DNA of 64,000 nucleotides from Desulfuromonadaceae bacterium (lineage in GTDB: Bacteria; Desulfobacterota; Desulfuromonadia; Geobacterales; Pseudopelobacteraceae). The notes under the pieces are model-generated. The model was not told where the DNA came from and made no database searches. It was given only the letters and a program-made list of their open reading frames with translations. This document shows positions 40,718-48,145 of the stretch, piece by piece. A program made the translations under genes and the position numbers. The stretch is taken from the NCBI GenBank assembly GCA_028683855.1, contig JAQUHA010000003.1, forward strand, positions 89,033-153,032. The letters are read 5' to 3'. Every line of letters begins with the position of its first letter. Position 1 is the stretch's first letter.

Positions 40718-41788
40718 ATGGACAGTAATATTCTGCACCAGATTTTGGAAATTGCATTTCAAAAAAAAGTATCTGATCTCCATTTTGAAGTTGACAATCC
40801 ACCTTTTTTCAGGGGGCGTGGACAGTTGGTACGCGCAAAAATGGCGAACCTTACCCCTGCGGATACCCAATTTATTGCCGAGACCGTACTGGCTCAAAAT
40901 GGTCGGCATATAGAAAATGATCTTAAAGAGTGCGACGCATCCTATTCATTACCTACCGGTGGGCGTTTCAGAGTCAGCATCTTCCGGCAGAAAAGTTGTT
41001 TCGGCGTGGTCATGCGTGTTATTCCACCGGTCATCGGTACATTTGATGATCTGAATCTTCCGGAGGTATTGGGAGAAATTTCTCAGGTTCCAAACGGATT
41101 GATACTGGTAACAGGACCAACCGGCAACGGCAAATCAACAACACTCGCATCAATGCTGAGGTATTTGAATGAGAACTTTAACTACAACATTATAACTGTT
41201 GAAGATCCTATAGAATTTTTATTTACATCACAAAAAAGCTGTATCATACAGCGTGAAATAGGGATTGATACTGACAGCTTTACCGCGGCGCTTAAAGCAG
41301 CGCTAAGAATGGATCCTGATGTCATAATGGTCGGTGAAATGCGGGATAAGGATACGATTGACTCATGCATCAAGGCAGCTGAAACAGGACATCTTGTGCT
41401 TTCCACCCTTCACACGCAGGGTGCAGTCTCCACTATTAACAGAATTATTGGACATTTCCCCCCTGATGCCCAGGAAATCATGCGTCATCGCCTTGCCGAT
41501 ATTCTCGTAGCGACAATATCAATTCGACTTATAAAAGATAAATCGGGGGAGAATATCTTACCAGCCATAGAAATCATGCGCGCCACGACAACCATCCAGG
41601 CTTGTATTCGTGAAGGGCGCCTTGATGAGATTGAACAGCATATAGAAAAAGGGGCATCTCAGTACCATATGCAGACTCTTGATATGCACCTGCTCAAACT
41701 ATATCGGCAGGACCTGATTACCCTTCAGGATGCACAGCGCCTCACCCACTCGATGGATTTCGAACGCAAACTGATGTTTGACAACTGA
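40718..41788 (+). CDS. pilT: PilT-type twitching ATPase
   Basis: A 356-residue GspE/PilT-superfamily ATPase that in type IV pilus systems powers retraction. Walker A is GPTGNGKSTT, the Asp box region is TVEDPIEFLF, Walker B is DVIMVGEMRDKDTI, and the His box is HLVLSTLHTQGA, which favours PilT over PilB. The C-terminus lacks the usual AIRNLIRE wording, so it may be a PilT paralogue (PilU-like). It follows DUF4388 protein 2 by 29 bases and overlaps the regulator gene by one base. Confidence 0.88.
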   Translation: MDSNILHQILEIAFQKKVSDLHFEVDNPPFFRGRGQLVRAKMANLTPADTQFIAETVLAQNGRHIENDLKECDASYSLPTGGRFRVSIFRQKSCFGVVMRVIPPVIGTFDDLNLPEVLGEISQVPNGLILVTGPTGNGKSTTLASMLRYLNENFNYNIITVEDPIEFLFTSQKSCIIQREIGIDTDSFTAALKAALRMDPDVIMVGEMRDKDTIDSCIKAAETGHLVLSTLHTQGAVSTINRIIGHFPPDAQEIMRHRLADILVATISIRLIKDKSGENILPAIEIMRATTTIQACIREGRLDEIEQHIEKGASQYHMQTLDMHLLKLYRQDLITLQDAQRLTHSMDFERKLMFDN

Positions 41789-43173
41789 TGGAAAAAATAC
41801 TTGTTATAGATGATGAAGTTTTCATCAGAGAGAATGTTTCCCGCATCTTAAGTGAGGACGGGTATCAGGTATGCCTCGCTTCAAATGCTTTGGAAGCTAT
41901 CGATCAGGTTGCATCGGGCGAAATTGACCTGGCACTCCTGGATTTAAATCTTGGCACTGAAAACGGTATTGACGTTCTTAAAATTCTAAAAGAGCAGGAT
42001 CCCGAACTGCTCGTAATAATCATCACCGGTTTCGGGTCAGTAGAAAGTGCCGTTGAGGCTCTTAAAATGGGAGCCTTCCATTATATGAAGAAACCATTTA
42101 AAGCTGATGCTTTGAAGGTTATAGTCAAGCTTGCACTTCAAACACAGATTCTTAAGCGTGAGGTTCGCAATCTTAAGCGTGCCGACGGCTGTCTGCCTGG
42201 GCGTTCCCCCATGATAGGTAAGAGCAGGGAATTCTACGAAGTCGTAGATCAGGTGCGCGAGATTGCGCGCATCCCCTCCACCGTACTGATAACTGGAGAG
42301 TCGGGGACAGGTAAAGAGCTTGTAGCCAGAGCCGTTCACGACCTCTCGGAACGAAAAGATGCCCCGTTTATTGCGATCAATTGCGCTTCAATTCCTGCAA
42401 CTCTGCTTGAAAGTGAACTTTTTGGTCACGAAAAAGGATCATTTACCAGTGCTACCGTGAGAAAAACCGGCTTGTTTGAAGAAGCTCATCACGGAACAGT
42501 ATTTCTTGATGAAATCGGCGAAATGGATATGGCGATACAAGCCAAACTGCTCAGGGTGCTGCAGGAGAGAACCATACGCAGAGTCGGCGGAATCAAGGAC
42601 ATCGACATTGATGTACGGATAATTGCAGCAACTAATCGTCAACTCCTTGATAAGATATCTGAAGGATCTTTTCGGGAAGACCTTTATTACCGTATCAACG
42701 TTTTCCCCATTCATATACCTCCGCTCAGAGAACGAAGTGAAGATATAAGCCTTATTGCCTCCTATTTTCTTGATACATTCAGCCGGGCGTTTGGTCGTGA
42801 TTTTAAGTTAATATCTCCGGAAGCTGCACAGCTGCTGGAGGATTACCGGTGGCCGGGGAATATCCGTGAATTGAGAAATGTTATTGAGCGAATCTGTATC
42901 ATGAATTATGGACCTTCTCTGCTCCCTGAACATCTGCCCGCTGAAATGCGGGGTGGGGCTGCCGCAGGCAGACACAATATTATTCAGCAGCAGCCGGTCC
43001 AAACCGAATACAGTATACCGGAAAAAGGGCTGGATGATGCTGTAATGAACTTTGAAACTGATATAATCCGGCAGGCACTTATGAAAACACGTGGAAATGT
43101 TCTGCAGGCAGCAACAATGCTTAAGATTCCGCGCGGCACTTTAAGATATAAAATGGATAAATACGGATTATGA
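41788..43173 (+). CDS. NtrC-family sigma-54 response regulator
   Basis: A 461-residue regulator: receiver (acidic pair in VIDDEVF, phosphoacceptor Asp52 in LALLDLNLG, KKPF), AAA+ domain and Fis-type HTH. Walker A is GESGTGKELV and Walker B is GTVFLDEIGEMD. The sigma-54 contact loop, usually GAFTGA, reads GSFTSA, two changes that could alter sigma-54 engagement. The C-terminal NVLQAATMLKIPRGTLRYKMDKYG is a good Fis HTH. Its start overlaps the pilT stop. The cognate kinase is not obvious; its targets might include local operons such as the sigma-54-type dct promoter at 44156, but that is inference. Confidence 0.92.
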   Translation: MEKILVIDDEVFIRENVSRILSEDGYQVCLASNALEAIDQVASGEIDLALLDLNLGTENGIDVLKILKEQDPELLVIIITGFGSVESAVEALKMGAFHYMKKPFKADALKVIVKLALQTQILKREVRNLKRADGCLPGRSPMIGKSREFYEVVDQVREIARIPSTVLITGESGTGKELVARAVHDLSERKDAPFIAINCASIPATLLESELFGHEKGSFTSATVRKTGLFEEAHHGTVFLDEIGEMDMAIQAKLLRVLQERTIRRVGGIKDIDIDVRIIAATNRQLLDKISEGSFREDLYYRINVFPIHIPPLRERSEDISLIASYFLDTFSRAFGRDFKLISPEAAQLLEDYRWPGNIRELRNVIERICIMNYGPSLLPEHLPAEMRGGAAAGRHNIIQQQPVQTEYSIPEKGLDDAVMNFETDIIRQALMKTRGNVLQAATMLKIPRGTLRYKMDKYGL

Positions 43174-44006
43174 CCAAATATACTGAAAAACATACTATAA
43201 AAGAGGGGCAATCCCACGAACTGCTGAAAGAGCTTCACATACTCACGCGTGACGGCAAACTGAACCAGGACAGCAGAAGAAAACTCAAGCAGGTCAATCA
43301 TTTATTTCAGTTCATCGAGCCTCTGATACTTGAAATACAGAAAGATCACGACGATATAACTCTTGTTGATCATGGTGCCGGCAAATCATATCTGGGTTTT
43401 ATTCTGTACGATTTCTTCTTTAAGAACAGTGTGGGAGCCTCCCGCATTTATGGCATTGAAACACGCGATGAACTGGTTGAAAAATCAAAACTCCTGGCTG
43501 CAAGACTCGGTTTTTCAGGAATGTCATTTTTAAACCTTTCGGTTGCGGACTCAATCAGATCGGAACTCCTTCCGAAAACTGTGGATATTGTCACCGCCCT
43601 TCACGCTTGCAACAGTGCCACAGATGATGCCATTAAATTCGCTTTGGAAAAAAAAGCGAGGTTTATCGTAATTGTTCCATGTTGCCAGGCAGAAGTTGCC
43701 GCAGTTCTTCGTAAGAATAAATCAGCATCAATTGCCTCACAGAGCCTTACCGAAATATGGCGGCATTCGCTGCATACACGTGAGTTCGGCAGCCACATAA
43801 CCAATGTACTGCGCTGCCTGCAGCTTGAGTCACACGGTTATCAGGTTAGCGTAACTGAACTTGTCGGATGGGAGCATTCCATGAAAAATGAACTCATTAT
43901 TGCAAGTTACAAAGATCTTCCCCGCAGAAGAGCAACAGAACGATTAAATGAACTGTTAGATATACTCGGGCTTAACGAAATGAGTCACCGCTTTTTCACA
44001 CCATAA
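43170..44006 (+). CDS. SAM-dependent methyltransferase (METTL25/Methyltransf_32-like)
   Basis: A 278-residue protein with a class I methyltransferase fold. The motif I region reads LVDHGAGKSYLGFILYDF, followed by IYGIETRDELVEKSK (motif II acidic residue) and VDIVTALHACNSATDDAI, the LHxC-type motif of Methyltransf_32 proteins. A CC pair follows in VIVPCCQAEV. Substrate unknown; relatives are suspected of acting on RNA or protein. Its ATG overlaps the regulator stop by 4 bases, so it is the last gene of the DUF4388-pilT-regulator operon. Confidence 0.75.
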   Translation: MTKYTEKHTIKEGQSHELLKELHILTRDGKLNQDSRRKLKQVNHLFQFIEPLILEIQKDHDDITLVDHGAGKSYLGFILYDFFFKNSVGASRIYGIETRDELVEKSKLLAARLGFSGMSFLNLSVADSIRSELLPKTVDIVTALHACNSATDDAIKFALEKKARFIVIVPCCQAEVAAVLRKNKSASIASQSLTEIWRHSLHTREFGSHITNVLRCLQLESHGYQVSVTELVGWEHSMKNELIIASYKDLPRRRATERLNELLDILGLNEMSHRFFTP

Positions 44007-44252
44007 TATTTCAACTCCCCCTCATTTTTGACTGGCTGAATATCGCCACCGCAATTGGCTGGTTTTAGCCATACCTCTCTTTATTAATCCAAACCGACAT
44101 CCAATCATTATATACAAAAACATATAATATCAGGCTGTTACGCAACAAAACGAATTGGCACTCGCATTGCAAAGCTAAAACATCGTCTTATAAAACTGAT
44201 TACAAAACTCAATAGAGATGCAACACCATCACAGAAAGAGGGGGAAATTTTT
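44007..44252 (+). promoter_or_regulatory. Leader region of the dctPQM operon
   Basis: A 246-base gap with no ORF. It contains the sigma-54 promoter listed separately. Upstream of it the sequence is AT-rich with no assured enhancer palindrome. A GAGGGGGAAA ribosome site lies before the ATG at 44253. Confidence 0.5.
44156..44171 (+). promoter_or_regulatory. Sigma-54 promoter of dctPQM
   Basis: TGGCACTCGCATTGCA matches the sigma-54 consensus TGGCAC-N5-TTGCW exactly, with GG and GC the required distance apart. It is 82 bases before dctP, giving an expected transcription start near 44182. C4-dicarboxylate TRAP operons are classically activated by sigma-54 with DctD-type regulators. No dctBD pair is in the window. 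Confidence 0.8.
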
Positions 44253-45263
44253 ATGAAACTGAATTGTTGTTTTAAAAGTCTGGTAATCGGTGCTATTGCA
44301 CTCGCTCTTCCAATGACATCTGTTGCTGCACAGACACCAATACTGATTAAATTCAGTCACGTAGTCGCTGTAAATACACCTAAAGGGCAGGCTGCGGAGT
44401 ATTTCAAAAAACTTGCTGAAGAGCGAACCAAAGGGGCTGTAAAAGTTGAAGTATACCCTAACAGTCAGCTCTACAAGGATAAGGAAGAGATGGAAGCGCT
44501 GCAACTTGGCGCGGTACAGATGCTTGCACCTTCACTGGCTAAATTCGGCCCGCTCGGCTTGAAAGAGTTTGAACTCTTCGACCTGCCGTTCATCTTTGAT
44601 GATTATGCTGAGCTGCATAAGGTAACACAGGGACCGGTCGGGGCAAAACTGTTGAAGAAACTTGAGTCTAAAGGGCTTATGGGACTGGCTTACTGGGATA
44701 ATGGATTCAAGGTTATGAGTGATAACAAACCCCTTAGAAATGTAAACGACTTTAAGGGTCATAAAATGAGAATCCAGTCTTCTAAAGTTCTTGATTCGCA
44801 AATGCGTTCAGTTGGAGCAATACCTCAGAAAATGGCTTTTTCCGAAGTTTACCAGGCACTTCAGACCGGTGTTGTTGACGGGACTGAAAATCCGCCATCA
44901 AACCTCTATACAAAGAAAATGTATGAAGTACAGAAGTATGTAACTATATCCAGGCATGGTTATCTGGGGTACGCCGTACTTGTAAACAAAAAGTTCTGGA
45001 TGGGACTACCTGCTGATATCCGTGCCGCTCTTGAGAGTTCAATGAAAGACGCAACAGAGTTTGCGAATAGCGTAGCTAAAAAAGATAATGAAGATGCCAT
45101 GGCGGCAGTAATAAAATCTGGCAAATCGGAGATAATTACTCTTACTAAAGAGGAGCGTGCTGCCTGGAGAAAAACCATGGATAAGGCACACAAAGAAAAT
45201 ATAGGAAGAATCGGAGCTGATATCGTTAAAGAAGTATATAAGGCAACCGGATACAAACCTTAA
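44253..45263 (+). CDS. dctP: TRAP transporter substrate-binding protein DctP
   Basis: A 336-residue periplasmic binding protein. The signal peptide ends MTSVAAQ. The DctP fold is shown by KFSHVVAVNTPKGQAAEYFKKL, VEVYPNSQLYKDKEEMEAL, the IRIQ-like KMRIQSSKVLDSQM with the conserved substrate-binding arginine, and QTGVVDGTENPPSN. This wording is that of C4-dicarboxylate (succinate, fumarate, malate) binders. It is driven by the sigma-54 promoter upstream and followed by a strong hairpin that would keep its mRNA more abundant than the membrane subunits. Confidence 0.94.
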   Translation: MKLNCCFKSLVIGAIALALPMTSVAAQTPILIKFSHVVAVNTPKGQAAEYFKKLAEERTKGAVKVEVYPNSQLYKDKEEMEALQLGAVQMLAPSLAKFGPLGLKEFELFDLPFIFDDYAELHKVTQGPVGAKLLKKLESKGLMGLAYWDNGFKVMSDNKPLRNVNDFKGHKMRIQSSKVLDSQMRSVGAIPQKMAFSEVYQALQTGVVDGTENPPSNLYTKKMYEVQKYVTISRHGYLGYAVLVNKKFWMGLPADIRAALESSMKDATEFANSVAKKDNEDAMAAVIKSGKSEIITLTKEERAAWRKTMDKAHKENIGRIGADIVKEVYKATGYKP

Positions 45264-45274
45264 TAATACTAATC

Positions 45275-45308
45275 AAGCCGCTATGAGCAAACTTCATAGC
45301 GGCTTTTT
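45275..45308 (+). terminator. Rho-independent hairpin between dctP and dctQ
   Basis: A perfect 12-base stem (AAGCCGCTATGA / TCATAGCGGCTT) with a 7-base loop, followed by a short T run. Because dctQM lie downstream with no obvious new promoter, it probably works as a partial terminator or an mRNA-stabilising hairpin giving excess DctP. Confidence 0.8.
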
Positions 45309-45345
45309 CACGACCTTTTTCACTGCGCTGTTAAACAAGCAACTT

Positions 45346-45374
45346 ATCTTTTTATCTTTTTATCTTTTTATCTT
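45346..45374 (+). repeat. 8-bp tandem repeat (ATCTTTTT) x 3.4 upstream of dctQ
   Basis: Three perfect copies of ATCTTTTT plus a partial fourth end 20 bases before the dctQ ATG, just upstream of its GGAG ribosome site. Short tandem repeats at this position can slip during replication and change spacing or translation. Confidence 0.85.
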
Positions 45375-45394
45375 CTGATTCTGGAGATTTTACC

Positions 45395-46063
45395 ATGCTT
45401 AAATACCTCGACCATCTTGAGGAGTGGATAATAACCTTCCTCATAGGTGCTGCAACTTTGGTGATTTTTGCGGCTGTCATACACCGCTACGCCGCCGGCT
45501 TCGCAATCCCTGGATTACAGAACTGGCTCCTCTCAATTGATATGGGGTGGGCTCAGGAATTATGCATTTATATGTTCGTATGGATGGCAAAGTTCGGTGC
45601 AGCATACGGTGTCCGAACAGGTATTCACGTTGGCGTAGATGTTCTGGTTACACGCCTCCCTGAAACCTGGCGGGTCAAATGCGTACTGATCGGTATTCTG
45701 GGGGGCGTTATTTTTACCGGTATAATCGGCACACTCGGCGGGCTTTTTGTGTGGGAAAACGGAATGCACTATGCTCTGCTAAACAAGCTTGGGATGGAAC
45801 TGGGCGATCTTTATGAAGGACCTACTACTCCTGATCTGGAGTGGCCGACATGGGTTATATACTCAGCCATACCGCTCGGGTCATATCTGATGTCTTTCCG
45901 TTTTCTGCAGGTTGGCTGGACTTTCTTTCGAACCGGTGAACTTCCGCACCACGATCACGGTCACGTTGATGGTATAGAAGAAGAGCCGGTAGATTCAACT
46001 GATGCGGTTCTGGAGTATGAGGAACACAAGTTTGAATCTACTGGTCGCGGAGGTGTCGAATGA
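45395..46063 (+). CDS. dctQ: TRAP transporter small membrane subunit DctQ
   Basis: A 222-residue membrane protein with four predicted helices and the DctQ features: EEWIITFLIGAATLVIFAAVIHRY, WAQELCIYMFVWMAKFGAAYGVRTGIH and a C-terminal helix around YSAIPLGSYLMSF. The ~35-residue hydrophilic tail is His- and acid-rich (HHDHGHVDG). It overlaps dctM by 4 bases (ATGA). With DctM it forms the sodium-coupled translocation unit. Confidence 0.92.
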   Translation: MLKYLDHLEEWIITFLIGAATLVIFAAVIHRYAAGFAIPGLQNWLLSIDMGWAQELCIYMFVWMAKFGAAYGVRTGIHVGVDVLVTRLPETWRVKCVLIGILGGVIFTGIIGTLGGLFVWENGMHYALLNKLGMELGDLYEGPTTPDLEWPTWVIYSAIPLGSYLMSFRFLQVGWTFFRTGELPHHDHGHVDGIEEEPVDSTDAVLEYEEHKFESTGRGGVE

Positions 46064-47439
46064 GCGCAGTCACTACAGAACTTGAACTATTCAGTAAAAA
46101 GAAGGCAGCAACGGTAATTTTATGCCTAATAGCTGTTATGGCAGCTTTTTCGACTCTTGGTAATGCGGGTATTGTTTTTGCGATCCTTTTTGCTCTAATG
46201 CTTACCGGTATGCCGATATCAATTTCTCTTGGACTTTCTGTTCTGACATTCCTGTTTTTCTTCTCCAATGTCCCTACTGAAGCTGTTGCAATGAAGCTGT
46301 TCACCGGTATTGAAAAGTTTGAGATAATGGCAATTCCCTTCTTTATACTGGCAGGCAATTTCCTTACACATGGTGGTGTAGCAAAGAGGATGATTAACTT
46401 TGCAACAGCTCTTGTCGGGCATCTGCATGGCGGACTTGCGCTTGGCGGAGTTGTAGCCTGCGCTCTCTTCGCAGCAGTATCCGGATCAAGTCCGGCAACA
46501 GTTGTTGCCATCGGCTCTATCCTTCTTCCGGCAATGGTAAAGCAGGGTTATCCGGTTAAGTTCGGTGTCGGTGTTATCGGAACAGCGGGCGGTTTGGGAA
46601 TCCTGATACCACCTTCCATCGTAATGGTAATTTATGCGGTATCAACAGACTCATCCATTGGTCAGCTCTTTATTGCCGGGATAATACCTGGACTCCTGCT
46701 CGCAGTGACGCTGCTTACCGTAACATGGCTCGTTGCAAAAAGACAAAATTACCCACGTCTCCCTAAAGCTTCATTCAAGGAGGTTATACACACCTTCAGG
46801 GAGAGCGTATGGGGTCTGGCTCTAATTATAGTTGTTATAGGAGGTATATACAGCGGGCTTTTCACACCGACTGAAGCCGCAGCGATGAGTGCCGTATATG
46901 CAGGCTTTGTATCTCTATGTATATATCGGGATCTTGGATTCAAGGATATTCCTAGGGTTCTTCTCTCTTCAGCAAGTATGTCAGCGATGCTGCTCTATAT
47001 TATTACCAATGCTGTACTCTTCTCTTTTCTGCTGACATCTGAACAGGTTCCACAGGATCTGACCAACTGGATGATCAGCCTTGGTCTCTCAAAAGTATCA
47101 TTCCTTATATTTGTTAACATTCTGCTCCTGGCAGCCGGTAATTTCATGGAGCCATCATCTATTCTCCTGATTACCGCACCACTTCTATTTCCAATAGCCA
47201 TGGAGATGGGTATAGACCCTATACATCTAGGGGTACTTATGACCGTGAATATGGAGATAGGTATGATAACTCCGCCTGTGGGGCTGAATCTTTATGTGGC
47301 TAGCGGGATTTCTAAACTTGGGCTGACGGAAACTACGAAGGCATGCCTGCCGTGGATTCTGGTGATGCTGGTCTACCTAATGCTGATAACTTATGTGCCG
47401 CAGATATCTCTCTGGCTGCCTAATTTTCTAGGCTATTGA
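46060..47439 (+). CDS. dctM: TRAP transporter large membrane subunit DctM
   Basis: A 459-residue integral membrane protein of about 12 helices, the transport subunit. Typical stretches are MAIPFFILAGNFLTHGGVAKRMI, AAVSGSSPATVVAIGSILLPAM, GTAGGLGILIPPSIVMVIYAVST and ITPPVGLNLYVASGIS. It is translationally coupled to dctQ. It ends close to a tandem duplication and a long C/G-rich hairpin. Sodium-driven import of dicarboxylates is inferred from the family. Confidence 0.95.
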   Translation: MSAVTTELELFSKKKAATVILCLIAVMAAFSTLGNAGIVFAILFALMLTGMPISISLGLSVLTFLFFFSNVPTEAVAMKLFTGIEKFEIMAIPFFILAGNFLTHGGVAKRMINFATALVGHLHGGLALGGVVACALFAAVSGSSPATVVAIGSILLPAMVKQGYPVKFGVGVIGTAGGLGILIPPSIVMVIYAVSTDSSIGQLFIAGIIPGLLLAVTLLTVTWLVAKRQNYPRLPKASFKEVIHTFRESVWGLALIIVVIGGIYSGLFTPTEAAAMSAVYAGFVSLCIYRDLGFKDIPRVLLSSASMSAMLLYIITNAVLFSFLLTSEQVPQDLTNWMISLGLSKVSFLIFVNILLLAAGNFMEPSSILLITAPLLFPIAMEMGIDPIHLGVLMTVNMEIGMITPPVGLNLYVASGISKLGLTETTKACLPWILVMLVYLMLITYVPQISLWLPNFLGY

Positions 47440-47466
47440 AAGAGATATACTTAAAGAGATATACTT
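47439..47466 (+). repeat. 14-bp perfect tandem duplication at the dctM stop
   Basis: AAAGAGATATACTT occurs twice head-to-tail, the first copy overlapping the dctM stop codon. It may be a slippage duplication; no function is evident. Confidence 0.85.
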
Positions 47467-47467
47467 C

Positions 47468-47509
47468 ATCCCCCCCAAAGTCTATAAAACGCATACACTT
47501 TGGGGGGAT
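47468..47509. terminator. Bidirectional terminator hairpin between dctM and nqrM
   Basis: A C-rich arm (seven C, then AAAGT) pairs with ACTTT and six G. The loop is about 15 bases. It lies between two convergent operons and can terminate both, although T runs are modest. Confidence 0.7.
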
Positions 47510-47510
47510 A

Positions 47511-47678
47511 TTAACTTTTGCTATCACCGGAACAGCTGCAGTCGCTTTTGCTGCAGTCTGACTTTCCCCCTCCCCCGCTGCACCCACCCTGCAAACTTTT
47601 TCGTCGCAATACAACACCTGCCGCCATACCTGAAAAAGCTAACAAAAAAAGGGCTATAACGATCAGTAACAGTTTCAT
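47511..47678 (-). CDS. nqrM: NqrM-like (DUF539) small maturation protein
   Basis: A 55-residue gene. Its ATG overlaps by one base the stop of the ferritin-like gene. The N-terminus is a membrane helix (MKLLLIVIALFLLAFSGMAA), followed by GVVLRRKSLQGGCSGGGG and a Cys-rich tail with CSKSDCSCS. This matches the NqrM layout: a single helix, then a basic KRK-type segment and GSCGG, then clustered cysteines. NqrM is needed to insert the iron centre between NqrD and NqrE in sodium-pumping NADH:quinone reductase. The first cysteine motif is GGCSGG rather than GSCGG. The nqrDEF context makes the call convincing. Confidence 0.8.
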   Translation of the reverse strand: MKLLLIVIALFLLAFSGMAAGVVLRRKSLQGGCSGGGGKSDCSKSDCSCSGDSKS

Positions 47679-48136
47679 CAGAGGTCTGCCAAACCCTGCG
47701 CGTGCCGTATAAACCGTTTCATCCCCTTTTCCTCCTGTGCCTTCAATGTTTCAAACAGATGTCTTGTTTCGTCGGAATCACAGTTAAGAAGGAGATGCTC
47801 ATAAAAATTAATAATAGATGTTTTGAAACGGATTGCTGCACCAACTAACATATCAAGATCAACAAGGCAGCAATCCGTAAGAGTATCAGGGTTCGGCTCA
47901 GGGAAAGGTATCTCTATTCGTTTGAACCAGTAATCAACAGCAGTTACCGGAGCAGATTCCATAAAATCATGAATTGCAAGTGCCATCCGCATCTCATGGT
48001 CAATTAGATAATCAAGCATAAGCGCGTTGCGCGGAGATGTGCCACCTTCACTGAAACCGGCATAAATAGAGCTGACTTTTCTGTGATAAGGAGCCGCAAG
48101 ATTTTTAAGTATCTCACTTGTCTGTGCAAATCTCAT
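47678..48136 (-). CDS. Ferritin-like helical protein in the nqr operon (unknown)
   Basis: A 152-residue soluble, highly helical protein. Its last helix, DETRHLFETLKAQEEKGMKRFIRHA, looks like the closing helix of rubrerythrin/ferritin-like proteins (E-x-x-H spacing), and an earlier helix has LIDHEMRMALAIHDF. A four-helix di-metal bundle is plausible but metal ligands cannot be confirmed. It lies nine bases downstream of nqrF and overlaps the nqrM-like gene by one base, so it is in the operon. In many nqr operons ApbE, the flavin transferase, occupies this position; it is absent here. A role in iron handling for NqrDE assembly is only inference. Confidence 0.6.
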   Translation of the reverse strand: MRFAQTSEILKNLAAPYHRKVSSIYAGFSEGGTSPRNALMLDYLIDHEMRMALAIHDFMESAPVTAVDYWFKRIEIPFPEPNPDTLTDCCLVDLDMLVGAAIRFKTSIINFYEHLLLNCDSDETRHLFETLKAQEEKGMKRFIRHAQGLADL

Positions 48137-48145
48137 AGCTGTCTC

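Noticed and set aside
46038..46511. Antisense open frame of 157 codons over dctM
   Set aside because: It lies wholly opposite a well-supported membrane protein gene and its product has no recognisable feature.
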